Counted from the stretch's first letter, positions 52,499 through 60,693 are shown. The stretch is DNA of 62,205 bases from JAIVGV01 sp035295985 (GCA_035295985.1 DATHBT010000045.1:1-62205); one strand, 5' to 3'. A program made the numbers and translations. Notes: generated by a model from the sequence alone, not told the origin.

Positions 52499-52574
52499 CC
52501 GTTAGCTTTCAGACAGGCTCTCCTTGGGGAGTGCTGCTTTTCTTCCGGCTAACAGCTAACAGCTAACGGCTCTC
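52480..52574. repeat. Intergenic palindrome, GCTGTTAGC word type, overlapping the mnmA stop
   Basis: Left arm 52482-52512 (AGCTGTTAGCGATTAGCCGT) and right arm 52546-52572 (CGGCTAACAGCTAACAGCTA) enclose about 33 bp. The mnmA stop (52496-52498) lies inside the left arm. Confidence 0.88.
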
Positions 52575-52674
52575 CAAAACTTTGTCCCGCCGCGGGGCGT
52601 AATACACGCGGCCTCGTGTTCTCCCCGGCGGCGGGCGCGCGGCTGATTTCATTTCCGGACGGGAAGATTTTTTC

Positions 52675-54471
52675 ATGGCACTGACACGCACGGGTAAGGC
52701 AGTTCTGTGGATCGTCGGCGTCGGCGCGTTCCTCGCGGTCGTCGCGGCCGTCTGTCTGTTCATCTTCGTCGCGATGCTCGACGACGAGCCGAAGGTGCGC
52801 GACGACAGCGTGGTCGTCCTCAAGGTCGGCGGCGCGCTCCCCGACTACGTCGCCGAAGACCCGATGAACCGCCTGATGGGTCGCGACGAGCGCTCGCTCA
52901 CGTCGCTGCTGACGCAACTCAGGAAGGCGAAGGCCGACAAGCGCGTCAAGGGCTTGCTCGTGGAGTTCGACATCACGGGCGCGGGATGGGGCAAGGCCGA
53001 GGAGATTCGCGAGGCGATCAAGGACTTCCGCGCGTCTGGGAAGCCCGCCTACGCCTACATGGAGTTCGGCACGAACAAGGAGTACTACATCGCCACGGCC
53101 TGCGACCGCATCTACGTCGCGCCCATCGGCGACCTCTTGATCGTCGGCCTCGCCGCGGACGTGATGTCGCTCGGCGGCTCGCTCGAAAAACTCGGCATCA
53201 AGGCCGACTTCTACCAGATCGGCAAGTACAAGACCGCGCCCGAACAGTACACGCGCAAGGAGATGTCGGAGGCGAACCGCGAAGTCCTCAACTCCGTGCT
53301 CGACGACTTCTACGGGCGCTTCGTGCAGACCATCGCCGAGTCGCGCCAGAAGTCCGCCGAGGACGTGCGCGCGCTCATCGACAACGCGCCGCTCAACTCG
53401 CACGAGGCGAAGGCCGCCGGGCTGATCGACGACACGAAGTACCGCGATGAGGTCGAGGAGGAGCTGAAAAAACGGCTCGGCTACAAGGACGACGAAAAGC
53501 TACGGAAGGTCTCCGAGGGCGACTACAGGCGCGTCGATCTCGACACGGTGGGCCTCGGCGGCGGCGAGCGCATAGCGATCATCTACGCCACGGGGCCGAT
53601 CATGTCGGGGAGTTCCACGGACGGCGGCGCGTTCGGCGCGCCCATGGTCGGCTCGGACACGGTCGCCAAGGCCCTGATGGACGCGCGCGACGACAAGACG
53701 ATCAAGGCCGTCGTCCTTCGCGTTGACAGCCCCGGCGGGACTTCCTACGCCTCCGACATCATCTGGCACGCCGTCGAGGCCGTGAAGCAGAAGAAGCCGG
53801 TCGTCGCCTCGATGGGCGACGTGGCCGCCTCGGGCGGCTACTACGTCTCGATGACGGCCAACAAGATCGTCGCGGAGCCTTCGACCCTGACCGGCTCAAT
53901 CGGCGTCTTCGCCGGCAAGCCCGTCATGAAAGGCTTCTACGACTGGGTCGGCGTCAACAACGAATACGTCTCGCGCGGCAAGAACGCCGCGATGTTCCGC
54001 GAGACCGAGCCGTTCACCGAAGAGGAGCGCAAAAAATTCGAGTCGATGCTCAACAGCTTCTACTGGGACGACTTCCTGCCGAAGGTCGCGCAGGGCCGGG
54101 GCAAGGATCGCGAGTACGTCCACTCGGTCGCTCAGGGGCGCGTCTGGACGGGCGCGCAGGCCAAAGAGCGCGGCCTCGTTGACGAGTTCGGCGGCCTCGA
54201 CCGCGCCGTCGAGATCGCGAAGGGGCTGGCGAACATCCCGGCCGACAAGAACGTGCGCCGCGTCGTCATGCCCGCGCCGCGCACCTTCTTCCAACGCTTC
54301 TTCGGCGGCGACTCGGACGAGGCGGTCGTGCGCGCAGAGCAGCAGCAGAGCGCGGTCGTCCAGTCGCTCCCCGAAGACGTGCGCCGCTCGCTGCGCTACC
54401 TCTCGCTCTTCGAGCGCGTCCGCCGCGGCGAGACGTTGGCGATGCTGCCCTACGAGCTTCGCATCAGGTAA
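52675..54471 (+). CDS. sppA: Signal peptide peptidase SppA (67K type)
   Basis: The 598-aa membrane protease degrades leftover signal peptides. One N-terminal membrane helix (about 10-33) anchors a tandem of two S49 domains. The Ser-Lys dyad is split between them: Lys 186 in GKYKTAPEQY (first domain) and Ser 386 in DVAASGGYYVS (second), as in E. coli SppA. LTGSIGVFAGKP and GRVWTGAQAKERGLVDEFGG are further family motifs. Length is typical. It follows mnmA by 176 bp containing a repeat. Confidence 0.94.
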   Translation: MALTRTGKAVLWIVGVGAFLAVVAAVCLFIFVAMLDDEPKVRDDSVVVLKVGGALPDYVAEDPMNRLMGRDERSLTSLLTQLRKAKADKRVKGLLVEFDITGAGWGKAEEIREAIKDFRASGKPAYAYMEFGTNKEYYIATACDRIYVAPIGDLLIVGLAADVMSLGGSLEKLGIKADFYQIGKYKTAPEQYTRKEMSEANREVLNSVLDDFYGRFVQTIAESRQKSAEDVRALIDNAPLNSHEAKAAGLIDDTKYRDEVEEELKKRLGYKDDEKLRKVSEGDYRRVDLDTVGLGGGERIAIIYATGPIMSGSSTDGGAFGAPMVGSDTVAKALMDARDDKTIKAVVLRVDSPGGTSYASDIIWHAVEAVKQKKPVVASMGDVAASGGYYVSMTANKIVAEPSTLTGSIGVFAGKPVMKGFYDWVGVNNEYVSRGKNAAMFRETEPFTEEERKKFESMLNSFYWDDFLPKVAQGRGKDREYVHSVAQGRVWTGAQAKERGLVDEFGGLDRAVEIAKGLANIPADKNVRRVVMPAPRTFFQRFFGGDSDEAVVRAEQQQSAVVQSLPEDVRRSLRYLSLFERVRRGETLAMLPYELRIR

Positions 54472-54528
54472 AGCCCCGCCGCATCCGTTCGGCGGCTTAC
54501 GCCGCGGCCGAGGCGTTCGTGACCCGCG

Positions 54529-54744
54529 TTGAGTGATCGAAGAAAGTTGAGGCTATGGGCGGGCTGGGGCTGCGTCGCCGCCGCGGCAGCCGTCGGCCTC
54601 GTCTGGCACGACCTCATGGGATCGAGGGTGAGCCGGTGGAGGATTGACGATCCGCCCGCGGCCCTCGCCGTCAGGGCGGCCGTCATCGTCCTCGTCGCCG
54701 CCGCCGTCTTCATCTTCCCCGGCAGGCGGCGCGACCGAAATTAG
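54529..54744 (+). CDS. Small two-helix membrane protein, hypothetical
   Basis: The 71-aa product has two hydrophobic helices (WAGWGCVAAAAAVGLVW and AVRAAVIVLVAAAVFIFP) with basic ends (RRKLR and RRRDRN). The start is TTG at 54529. No family is recognised. It follows sppA in the same direction by 57 bp and converges on the Tag-like gene with a 2-bp gap. Codon use is like its neighbours. Moderate support only. Confidence 0.5.
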   Translation: MSDRRKLRLWAGWGCVAAAAAVGLVWHDLMGSRVSRWRIDDPPAALAVRAAVIVLVAAAVFIFPGRRRDRN

Positions 54745-54746
54745 AA

Positions 54747-55208
54747 TCAGCCGGAGAAGCCGACGGCGTGGAGGAAGTAGTCGGCCGTCTCAGGCCCGAC
54801 GTGCTTGAAGTGTTTCGCGAGTGCTTTAAGGCGCGCGCGGTCGTCGAGCGGGCGGAGCGTTTCGAGGAAATTCTGAAACGATCCGAACCCCTTCGTGATT
54901 GACTGGAACTCCCGCGCGTTGTGGACGACGGCTGCGAGCTTCTTCGGGTGGCGGATCACGTCGGGGCTGCCGATCAGCGTTTCGGGCTGCGCCTTGGCGA
55001 GTTTGCGCGGGTCGAAGCCGAGGAAGCCTTTGCGGTAGCGCGGCCAGTGCTTGCGGATCGAAGACCAGTTGAGTCCGGCCTGCAAGAGGCACAGGCACAG
55101 TATCTCGAAGCACTCCTGATCATTTGCCGGCCGCGCGCCGGGGAGGCAGCCGCCCTCATCGTCCTTCGCCAGCACGCAGTCCCACGGCGACCTGTGTTCG
55201 TCTCCCAT
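54747..55208 (-). CDS. DNA-3-methyladenine glycosylase I (Tag)-like protein
   Basis: The 153-aa protein aligns by motif with Tag: CFEILCLCLLQAGLNWSSIR and YRKGFLGFDPRKLAK, then SPDVIRHPKKLAAVVHNARE, matching Tag FEMICLEGQQAGLSW, FDPVKVA and AGIIRHRGKIQAIIGNARA. Two things differ. The Glu of Tag LEGQQAG that recognises 3-methyladenine is replaced (LCLLQAG), and the N- and C-terminal zinc ligands are not apparent; it is also shorter (Tag about 187 aa). It may be a divergent HhH glycosylase with another substrate, or inactive. It overlaps nothing and sits just upstream (12 bp) of serS in the same strand order. Confidence 0.75.
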   Translation of the reverse strand: MGDEHRSPWDCVLAKDDEGGCLPGARPANDQECFEILCLCLLQAGLNWSSIRKHWPRYRKGFLGFDPRKLAKAQPETLIGSPDVIRHPKKLAAVVHNAREFQSITKGFGSFQNFLETLRPLDDRARLKALAKHFKHVGPETADYFLHAVGFSG

Positions 55209-55219
55209 CCCGCCCCCGC

Positions 55220-56512
55220 CTAACCCTTCGCCTCTATCACCTCAAGCCCGTGCATGTACGGCCGCAGGACTTCGGGGACGCGGACTGAGCCGTCGGCCTG
55301 CTGGTAGTTCTCCAGGACGGCGAGCCAGGTGCGGCCGACGGCGAGGCCGGAGCCGTTGAGCGTGTGCGCGTACTCCGGCCGGCCTCCGCCCTCGCGCCGG
55401 AACCTGATCTGCGCGCGGCGCGCCTGGAACGCCTCGCAGTTCGAGCAGGAGGAGATTTCCCGAAAGGCCTGCTGCGACGGGAGCCAGACTTCTATGTCGT
55501 AAGTCTTCGCGGCCGAAAAGCCGAGGTCGCCGGTCGAGAGCGCGACTGTGCGGTAGTGGAGGCCGAGTAGTTGCAGCACGCGCTCGGCGTCGCGAGTTAA
55601 GCCTTCCAACTCTTCGTAAGAGTCTTCGGGGCGCGCGAGTTTCACCAGCTCGACCTTTTGGAACTGGTGCTGGCGGATGAGGCCGCGCGTGTCGCGCCCG
55701 TAGGAGCCGGCCTCGGAGCGGAAGCAGGGCGTGTAGGAAACGAAGCGCATAGGGAGTTCCGCAAAGTCGAGCATCTCCTCGCGGTGGATGTTGGTGACGG
55801 GGACTTCGGCCGTGGGGCTGAGGTACAGGCCGCGCTCGTCCGTCAGCTTGAACAAGTCCTGCTCGAACTTCGGGAGCTGGCCCGTGCCGAAGAGCGCGTC
55901 CCGGTTGACGATGAAGGGCGGCAGCGTCTCCTCGTAGCCGTGCTCGCGCGTATGCAGGTCGAGCATGAAGTTGATGAGCGCGCGTTCGAGGAGCGCGCCC
56001 GCGCCCTTCAGGATCGAGAAGCGCGCGCCCGCGATCTTCGACGCGCGTTCGAGGTCGAGTACCCCCAAAGACGTGCCTAGATCGACGTGATCCTTCACCT
56101 CAAAGTCGAACTCCGGCCGCTGGCCCCAGCGGCGCACCTCGGCGTTCGCCGACTCGTCCGCGCCGACGGGCACGCTCTCGTGCGGCAGGTTCGGGAGCGC
56201 GGACAGCAGCTCGCGCATCGAAGCCTCTGCCTCGTCGCGGCGGCGGTCTAGTTCCGCGATGCGCTCCTTAAGCTCGCCGACCGCGCGGCGCTGCGACTCT
56301 GCTTCGTCCTTCCTGCCCGCCTTCATCAGCGCGCCGATCTCGCGGCTCGCCGCGTTCCGCTCGGCGTTCAGATTGTCCGACTCGGCGATTGCCGCGCGCC
56401 GCCCGGCGTCGAGGCGCGCGAAGTCTTCGAGCGGGCCTGCGGGGAAGTTTCGCGCTTCGAGCGCGGCGCGCACGCGGTCGAAGTTCTCGCGGACGAAGTT
56501 GAGATCGAGCAT
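55220..56512 (-). CDS. serS: Seryl-tRNA synthetase
   Basis: The 430-aa class II synthetase charges tRNA-Ser. The N-terminal coiled-coil arm (about 30-105) binds the long variable arm of the tRNA. Motif 2 FRSEAGSYGRDTRGLIRQHQ and motif 3 NGSGLAVGRTWLAVLENYQ are clear, with TAEVP (here SPTAEVPVTNIH) contacting serine. The frame extends 23 codons upstream, but ATG at 56512 (MLDLNFVRENFDRVRAAL) is the standard SerS start. A tRNA-Ser gene lies 10 kb away in the same window. Confidence 0.96.
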   Translation of the reverse strand: MLDLNFVRENFDRVRAALEARNFPAGPLEDFARLDAGRRAAIAESDNLNAERNAASREIGALMKAGRKDEAESQRRAVGELKERIAELDRRRDEAEASMRELLSALPNLPHESVPVGADESANAEVRRWGQRPEFDFEVKDHVDLGTSLGVLDLERASKIAGARFSILKGAGALLERALINFMLDLHTREHGYEETLPPFIVNRDALFGTGQLPKFEQDLFKLTDERGLYLSPTAEVPVTNIHREEMLDFAELPMRFVSYTPCFRSEAGSYGRDTRGLIRQHQFQKVELVKLARPEDSYEELEGLTRDAERVLQLLGLHYRTVALSTGDLGFSAAKTYDIEVWLPSQQAFREISSCSNCEAFQARRAQIRFRREGGGRPEYAHTLNGSGLAVGRTWLAVLENYQQADGSVRVPEVLRPYMHGLEVIEAKG

Positions 56513-56607
56513 TTGCCGCTGTCCTTTGTCGTGTGATAGAAACTTTTCGTTCTCAACAGCCCGGCAGAACGAAAAAGGCAACCTAGCCGACGCCCGTCAA
56601 AAGTGTC

Positions 56608-56656
56608 AAGGAGGGTGCTTTTAGCTTCTGGCTAACAGCTAATCGCTAACAGCTTT
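56608..56656. repeat. One-sided GCTAACAGC repeat before galU
   Basis: TTTTAGCTTCTGGCTAACAG and CTAATCGCTAACAGC form a degenerate element: the left arm is only one word long. The right arm ends six bases before the galU ATG. Confidence 0.7.
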
Positions 56657-56659
56657 CTC

Positions 56660-57529
56660 ATGCCCCAGAAGATTCGCAAGGCCGTCTTCCCCGCCGCGGG
56701 GCTGGGCACGCGCTTCCTGCCGGCGACCAAGGCGTCGCCCAAGGAGATGCTGCCGCTCGTCGATAAGCCGCTCATCCAGTACGTCGTCGAAGAGGCCGTC
56801 CAATCCGGCGTCGAGTCGATCATCATCGTCACGGGCCGCGACAAGACGGCCATCGAGGATCACTTCGACATCTCGTTCGAGCTGGAGCAACTTCTGCGCG
56901 AGCGTGGCAAGGAGGAGGAGCTGAAACTCGTGCGCGCCATCTCCGAGATCGCGCGCATCTCCTACGTCCGCCAGCGCGAGGCGCTGGGCCTCGGCCACGC
57001 CATCCTGCAGGCGCGCGACTTCGTCGAGAACGAGCCGTTCGCCGTGATGCTGGCCGACGACATAGTGGACTCGGAAGTGCCCGCGCTCCGCCAGATGCTC
57101 CGCGTGTACGAGGAGACCGGCGCGCCCGTCCTGGGCACGATGCGCGTCGAGGGCGAGGCCATCTCGCGCTTCGGCGTGATCGACGCCGAAGAGGTGCGCC
57201 CCGGCGTCTATAAAATCCGCGACATGGTCGAGAAGCCGCCATACGCGGAAGCGCCCTCCGACCTCGCCATCATCGGCCGCTACGTCCTGACGCCCGACAT
57301 CTTCGACGAGATCGAGCGCACCGACCGCGGCGCGGGCGGCGAAATCCAGATCACGGACGCCATGCGCTCGCTCCTGAAGAAGCGGCCCTTCTACGCCGCA
57401 CGCCTCGACGGCGTGCGCCACGACGCGGGCGACAAGCTCGGCTTCCTCGTCGCCACCGTCGAGTTCGCGCTCAAACGGCCCGACCTCGCGCCGCAGTTCA
57501 AAGAGTACCTGCGCTCGCTGGGGCTGTGA
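56660..57529 (+). CDS. galU: UTP--glucose-1-phosphate uridylyltransferase
   Basis: The 289-aa enzyme makes UDP-glucose for LPS, glycogen or osmolyte synthesis. The nucleotide-binding signature FPAAGLGTRFLPATKASPKE (about 9-28) is followed by MLPLVDKPLIQYVVEEA, the sugar-binding ADDIVDSE region and VEKPPYAEAPSDLAIIGRYV. Length is typical (290-300 aa). The ATG is preceded by a repeat arm and has no Shine-Dalgarno. Confidence 0.95.
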   Translation: MPQKIRKAVFPAAGLGTRFLPATKASPKEMLPLVDKPLIQYVVEEAVQSGVESIIIVTGRDKTAIEDHFDISFELEQLLRERGKEEELKLVRAISEIARISYVRQREALGLGHAILQARDFVENEPFAVMLADDIVDSEVPALRQMLRVYEETGAPVLGTMRVEGEAISRFGVIDAEEVRPGVYKIRDMVEKPPYAEAPSDLAIIGRYVLTPDIFDEIERTDRGAGGEIQITDAMRSLLKKRPFYAARLDGVRHDAGDKLGFLVATVEFALKRPDLAPQFKEYLRSLGL

Positions 57530-57644
57530 GAGTTAGCTGTTAGCTGTTAGCTGTTAGCTGTTAGCTTTCAGGCGCTGGCACCAGTGAATGAAGGTGCGAA
57601 GGCCTCTCGCTTTTTCTTCTGGCTAAGAGCTAACAGCTATCCAC
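57530..57644. repeat. Intergenic palindrome, GTTAGCTGTTAGCT word type
   Basis: Left arm 57532-57567 has four GTTAGCT units; right arm 57620-57639 is CTGGCTAAGAGCTAACAGCT. The loop of about 52 bp lies between galU and fabG. A separate GGAGG for fabG sits just after the right arm. Confidence 0.88.
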
Positions 57645-57659
57645 GGAGGATCGACACCC

Positions 57660-58433
57660 TTGAGTGACAACGCAAACGACACCGCCAAACCTTTCGCAGG
57701 CCGCGTCGGGATCGTGACCGGGGCGACGCGCGGCATCGGGCGTGCCGTCGCGCTCGAACTCGCGCGGCGCGGCGCGTCGGTCGCCTTCAACTACGCGAAG
57801 TCGGCCGAGGCGGCGGACGAGTTGAAGTCGGAGATCGAGTCGCTGGGCGCGGGCGCTCTCCCGGCGCAGTGCGACGTGGCGCAGACCGAGGCGGCGACCG
57901 AGATGGTCAAGCAGGTGAAGGAGAGGTTCGGGAGGATCGATTTTCTGGTCAACAACGCCGGCATCACGCGCGACCAGTTGATCCTGCGCATGAAGGAGGA
58001 GGACTGGGACGCCGTCATCGACACGAACCTGAAGGGCGCGTGGAACTTCTCGCGGGCGGCCCTGCGCGTGATTCTCAGGCAGGAGGATGGCGGGTCGGTC
58101 TTGAACGTCTCCTCGATCAGCGGCGTCGTCGGCATGGCAGGGCAGTCGAACTACTCGGCCTCGAAGGCCGGCATGATCGGGCTGACGAAGTCGCTCGCGC
58201 GCGAGGTCGCGAGCCGCAAGGTCACGGTCAACTGCCTCGCCCTCGGCCTCGTCGCCACCGAGATGTCGGGCGCGCTCGCCGAGGACTACCGGACAAAACT
58301 CCTCGAACAGATTCCGCTCGGCCGCTTCGCCGAACCCACGGAGGTCGCCGAGATCGCCTGCTTCCTCCTGTCCCCCGCCGCGCGCTACATCACCGGCCAG
58401 GTCATCCAGGTGGACGGCGGCATGGCGATGTGA
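57660..58433 (+). CDS. fabG: 3-oxoacyl-ACP reductase FabG-like short-chain dehydrogenase
   Basis: The 257-aa SDR carries the NADPH motif TGATRGIGRAVA, NNAGI, the catalytic Ser in NVSSISGVVG and Tyr/Lys in YSASKAG. C-terminal YITGQVIQVDGGMAM is as in FabG. It probably reduces 3-oxoacyl-ACP, but many SDRs look alike, and no other fab gene is adjacent. The start is TTG at 57660 with GGAGG ten bases upstream. It is the last host-like gene before the AT-rich island. Confidence 0.85.
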   Translation: MSDNANDTAKPFAGRVGIVTGATRGIGRAVALELARRGASVAFNYAKSAEAADELKSEIESLGAGALPAQCDVAQTEAATEMVKQVKERFGRIDFLVNNAGITRDQLILRMKEEDWDAVIDTNLKGAWNFSRAALRVILRQEDGGSVLNVSSISGVVGMAGQSNYSASKAGMIGLTKSLAREVASRKVTVNCLALGLVATEMSGALAEDYRTKLLEQIPLGRFAEPTEVAEIACFLLSPAARYITGQVIQVDGGMAM

Positions 58434-58569
58434 GACGGACTCATCGGCGCGGACGACTCCGCACGAAGAGTCACGCGACATTCCTCGGCGTCGCGAAAGT
58501 TAGTTGCTTTTGCTAACAGCTACAGGAGGTGTAGAAGTGTCATAATTAAGATAATTAACCCTCACATAT
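58434..58569. other. Boundary between host chromosome and AT-rich island
   Basis: GC-rich sequence continues to about 58500. Next is a decayed GCTAACAGC word (58513-58521), then ACAGGAGGTG and AT-rich DNA from about 58535. No tRNA or clear attachment-site repeat is visible here, so the exact junction is uncertain. Confidence 0.5.
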
Positions 58570-58902
58570 ATGAATCGAGAAATAAAGTTTAGAGCCTGGG
58601 ATAAAGCGGAAAACCGCATGGAATATTCTGATTATATTTTAGAACGTCTTTACGAAAACGATTTGGAATTCATGCAATTCACTGGACTACTCGACAAGAA
58701 CGGAGTGGAGATTTGGGAAGGGGATATAGTGAAGACTGAAGATGACAATAGATTTGATGTAACTTTTTCTGAACAACTTGGTGCATGGGTTATTAATGCA
58801 GATAGAGAACTTGAATTAGCTCCCCGATTACATCAATCTAAATGGTTTACGTTTGAAGTCATCGGAAATAGGTTTGAGAGTCCAGACTTGATTGATAAGT
58901 AA
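58570..58902 (+). CDS. YopX-family phage protein
   Basis: The 110-aa protein matches the YopX family (PF09643): start REIKFRAWDKAENRM, then MQFTGLLDKNGVEIWEGDIV and a C-terminal FEVIGNRFESPDLI. Such proteins are common in temperate phages and mobile elements; the role is unknown. It is the first gene of the AT-rich island, with codon use (many AGA, ATA, TTA) unlike the genes to the left. Confidence 0.85.
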   Translation: MNREIKFRAWDKAENRMEYSDYILERLYENDLEFMQFTGLLDKNGVEIWEGDIVKTEDDNRFDVTFSEQLGAWVINADRELELAPRLHQSKWFTFEVIGNRFESPDLIDK

Positions 58903-58970
58903 GCCGGCTCAACCGCATAGGCTAGAGGTTTTAAGAAAGGACTGTGTTCCTTTAAGCCGGAGGTGTATTT

Positions 58971-59174
58971 ATGGAGATGGATACTGAGAAACGACTTGAG
59001 CGGCTAGAACGGCTGTTGGCCGAAGAAGATAAGTTCGCCAAAATCGAGCGTAAAAGCGTGAGATTTGTCGCGCTGGTCTTACTGCTTTTCGCCCTTACAG
59101 CTCTTGTAATTTGGGGATTAGTGGAACTGATTTCATTTACTATTCACCGAATCCAGGCATTGCACTTATGGTAA
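58971..59174 (+). CDS. Small membrane protein with coiled-coil start
   Basis: The 67-aa product starts with a charged helix (TEKRLERLERLLAEEDKFAK) followed by one membrane helix (VALVLLLFALTALVIWGLVE). Shine-Dalgarno GGAGGTG lies eight bases before the ATG. It resembles small phage membrane proteins in layout, but no family is recognised. Confidence 0.65.
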   Translation: MEMDTEKRLERLERLLAEEDKFAKIERKSVRFVALVLLLFALTALVIWGLVELISFTIHRIQALHLW

Positions 59175-59247
59175 GAGGTTGCCCCCCGTGTCAGGGCTTC
59201 TCTAACAAGGGGCTGTGGTTGACCTGTTCTGTGGGTCAGGGAGTTTT

Positions 59248-59559
59248 CTAATGGAGAATGTTTCGCCAGAAGGCTTCTGTATCACCGCCAGTTAGGACTA
59301 GTTGAAAATAATCATGAGCAATAACTTGCCAATACTCACCATTATGTGTTTCGTCAGGCCACCCCAACGCCTTACCCAAGCTCTGCCAGAATAGAGGGCC
59401 TAAAACAATTTCAGCAAATGTATATATCGTAGAACCTTCCTCTGGATATTCTGGGCCATACCAAAATAATTGTTCATCTTTAATATCGTATTCTTGTTCT
59501 TCTAAGGGGGCTGTATAATACCCACCTTTTTCTATGCCTAATTTAATTGCTTCGTTCAT
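59248..59559 (-). CDS. Hypothetical phage-type protein
   Basis: The 103-aa product (WQSLGKALGWPDETHNGEYW, AHDYFQLVLTGGDTEAFWRN) resembles short hypothetical proteins found beside YopX genes in mobile elements. It has no membrane segment. It is the distal gene of a leftward set running from about 59905. Confidence 0.65.
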   Translation of the reverse strand: MNEAIKLGIEKGGYYTAPLEEQEYDIKDEQLFWYGPEYPEEGSTIYTFAEIVLGPLFWQSLGKALGWPDETHNGEYWQVIAHDYFQLVLTGGDTEAFWRNILH

Positions 59560-59589
59560 TGTTGTGTTGGGTTACTTGTGGATAACTCA

Positions 59590-59905
59590 TTATTGATGAA
59601 TAAATACAGGGTCTTGCGAGTGCCGGAGCAGTTCCTTATACTTTAGATACAAGGGAAATGAAATTCTATTCAATTCTTTATGAAGTGAGATAGAAGTAAG
59701 CCTTAGCTGAGAATCGGCTAATGGTTTTCCCTTATGCTTAGAAAGCCTTACCGCATCTTGATTTGTTGGCTTTCTCGACCTCTTAAGCCCACTTGGACAC
59801 CCCCCTGGTTTTCCTTTCTATATTCCGTCCAATCTGGTTCATTTCGCGGGCGATTTCTTGTAGCTCCTTATCCGAGCGCCAGTCGCCCCATACATAGTGG
59901 TTCAT
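59590..59905 (-). pseudogene. Small gene interrupted by a frameshift at a G6 run
   Basis: From ATG at 59905 the frame gives MNHYVWGDWRSDKELQEIAR and continues to a stop at 59783 (40 aa). A second frame, open from the GGGGGG tract at about 59802, encodes GCPSGLKRSRKPTNQDAVRL, then SKHKGKPLADSQLRLTSISL to a stop at 59590. Joining the two at the G run yields about 100 residues of plausible basic protein. This may be a pseudogene, a sequencing error or a slippage site. Confidence 0.4.
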
Positions 59906-59917
59906 GGTTCTTTTACA

Positions 59918-60103
59918 TTAATGATTAAGAATAAATCCGTCAGTTCCAGTGAAGGCATAGTTTTGCCCAAGGATGTTGATAGGGATTTCCTGGTCAACAT
60001 AAAGGTTTGCGTGGAAAGGAATTCTGAGGGCTGTCTTGGTGACGTTACCTTTGGCGTTGATGTAGCCAAATTGTAGCCACTTCTCATTTACTACTTGTTC
60101 CAT
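59918..60103 (-). CDS. Small hypothetical protein
   Basis: The 61-aa product (VVNEKWLQFGYINAKGNVTK, PFHANLYVDQEIPINILGQN) is beta-like and soluble. It lies between the HNH-AP2 gene and the frameshifted gene, in the same direction. No family is recognised. An overlapping alternative frame is less protein-like. Confidence 0.5.
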   Translation of the reverse strand: MEQVVNEKWLQFGYINAKGNVTKTALRIPFHANLYVDQEIPINILGQNYAFTGTDGFILNH

Positions 60104-60133
60104 GATTTGTGAGGTCGGTTGATACTCGACCTT

Positions 60134-60598
60134 TTAAACGACTGAAAAGTTGGTAAGTGCAAACTCGCCATGCAATGCTTTAGCCCATAAGTCGTATGCA
60201 AGTGCCGCGTGTTTCTTCTCCTTGAACTCCCCGACATATAACTTCTTACCGTTATACCTGATACGGACTTCCCAACTATTTCTATGCCAAGAAACACCTT
60301 TGTACCCAGACTTATTTGTTCTGTGACGTTTCGTATTCATCCTATTTTGTTGAGGTGTACAAAGGCGAAGATTGGTTTTTTGATTATCTAGTCCATTGTG
60401 ATTTTTGTGATCTACGAATAGACCTTTAGGACATTTCAAGATTAGCCTATGCATGGAAACTAACTTTGGTTTTTCAAGGCTGTAGTCATATCTTGCCGCA
60501 TAGCCGTTAGCGTAAAGCCATTTCCACTGACGAAGATATAGATAGTCCTCATCATCTACTAAGGCAGACTTCCGTTGGGTAAGTTTAATTCTTTTCAA
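60134..60598 (-). CDS. HNH endonuclease with AP2 DNA-binding domain
   Basis: The 154-aa protein has an HNH nuclease domain (MHRLILKCPKGLFVDHKNHN, then GLDNQKTNLRLCTPQQNRMN) and a C-terminal AP2 domain (SGYKGVSWHRNSWEVRIRYN, YVGEFKEKKHAALAYDLWAK). This is the architecture of phage and free-standing homing endonucleases. The start is TTG at 60598, and a strong promoter lies 40-65 bp upstream. It indicates that the surrounding DNA is mobile. Confidence 0.9.
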   Translation of the reverse strand: MKRIKLTQRKSALVDDEDYLYLRQWKWLYANGYAARYDYSLEKPKLVSMHRLILKCPKGLFVDHKNHNGLDNQKTNLRLCTPQQNRMNTKRHRTNKSGYKGVSWHRNSWEVRIRYNGKKLYVGEFKEKKHAALAYDLWAKALHGEFALTNFSVV

Positions 60599-60637
60599 TT
60601 GTTGGAGAATTGATTAGTAGGAGCGACCTTTGAGATT

Positions 60638-60687
60638 AGTATAGCAAGCCTAAAAAATCTGTAAATACCCTTTATCCACAGTATAAT
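60638..60687. promoter_or_regulatory. Divergent sigma70-type promoters sharing one -35 hexamer
   Basis: Minus strand: TTTACA (60660-60665), 16 bp, TATACT (60638-60643), for the HNH-AP2 gene. Plus strand: TGTAAA (same 60660-60665), 16 bp, TATAAT (60682-60687), for the gene at 60694. The plus-strand ATG is only 6 bp after TATAAT, so that transcript would be leaderless. Confidence 0.55.
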
Positions 60688-60693
60688 CCGCCC

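Noticed and set aside
58553..58565. AATTAACCCTCAC, identical to the first 13 bases of the phage T3 RNA polymerase promoter
   Set aside because: The initiation part (TAAAGGG) is missing, being replaced by ATATATG, and no single-subunit RNA polymerase gene is visible. The AT-rich context makes a chance match plausible.
59734..59928. A 64-aa plus-strand frame in the island
   Set aside because: It is opposite the frameshifted minus-strand gene and has no start signals.
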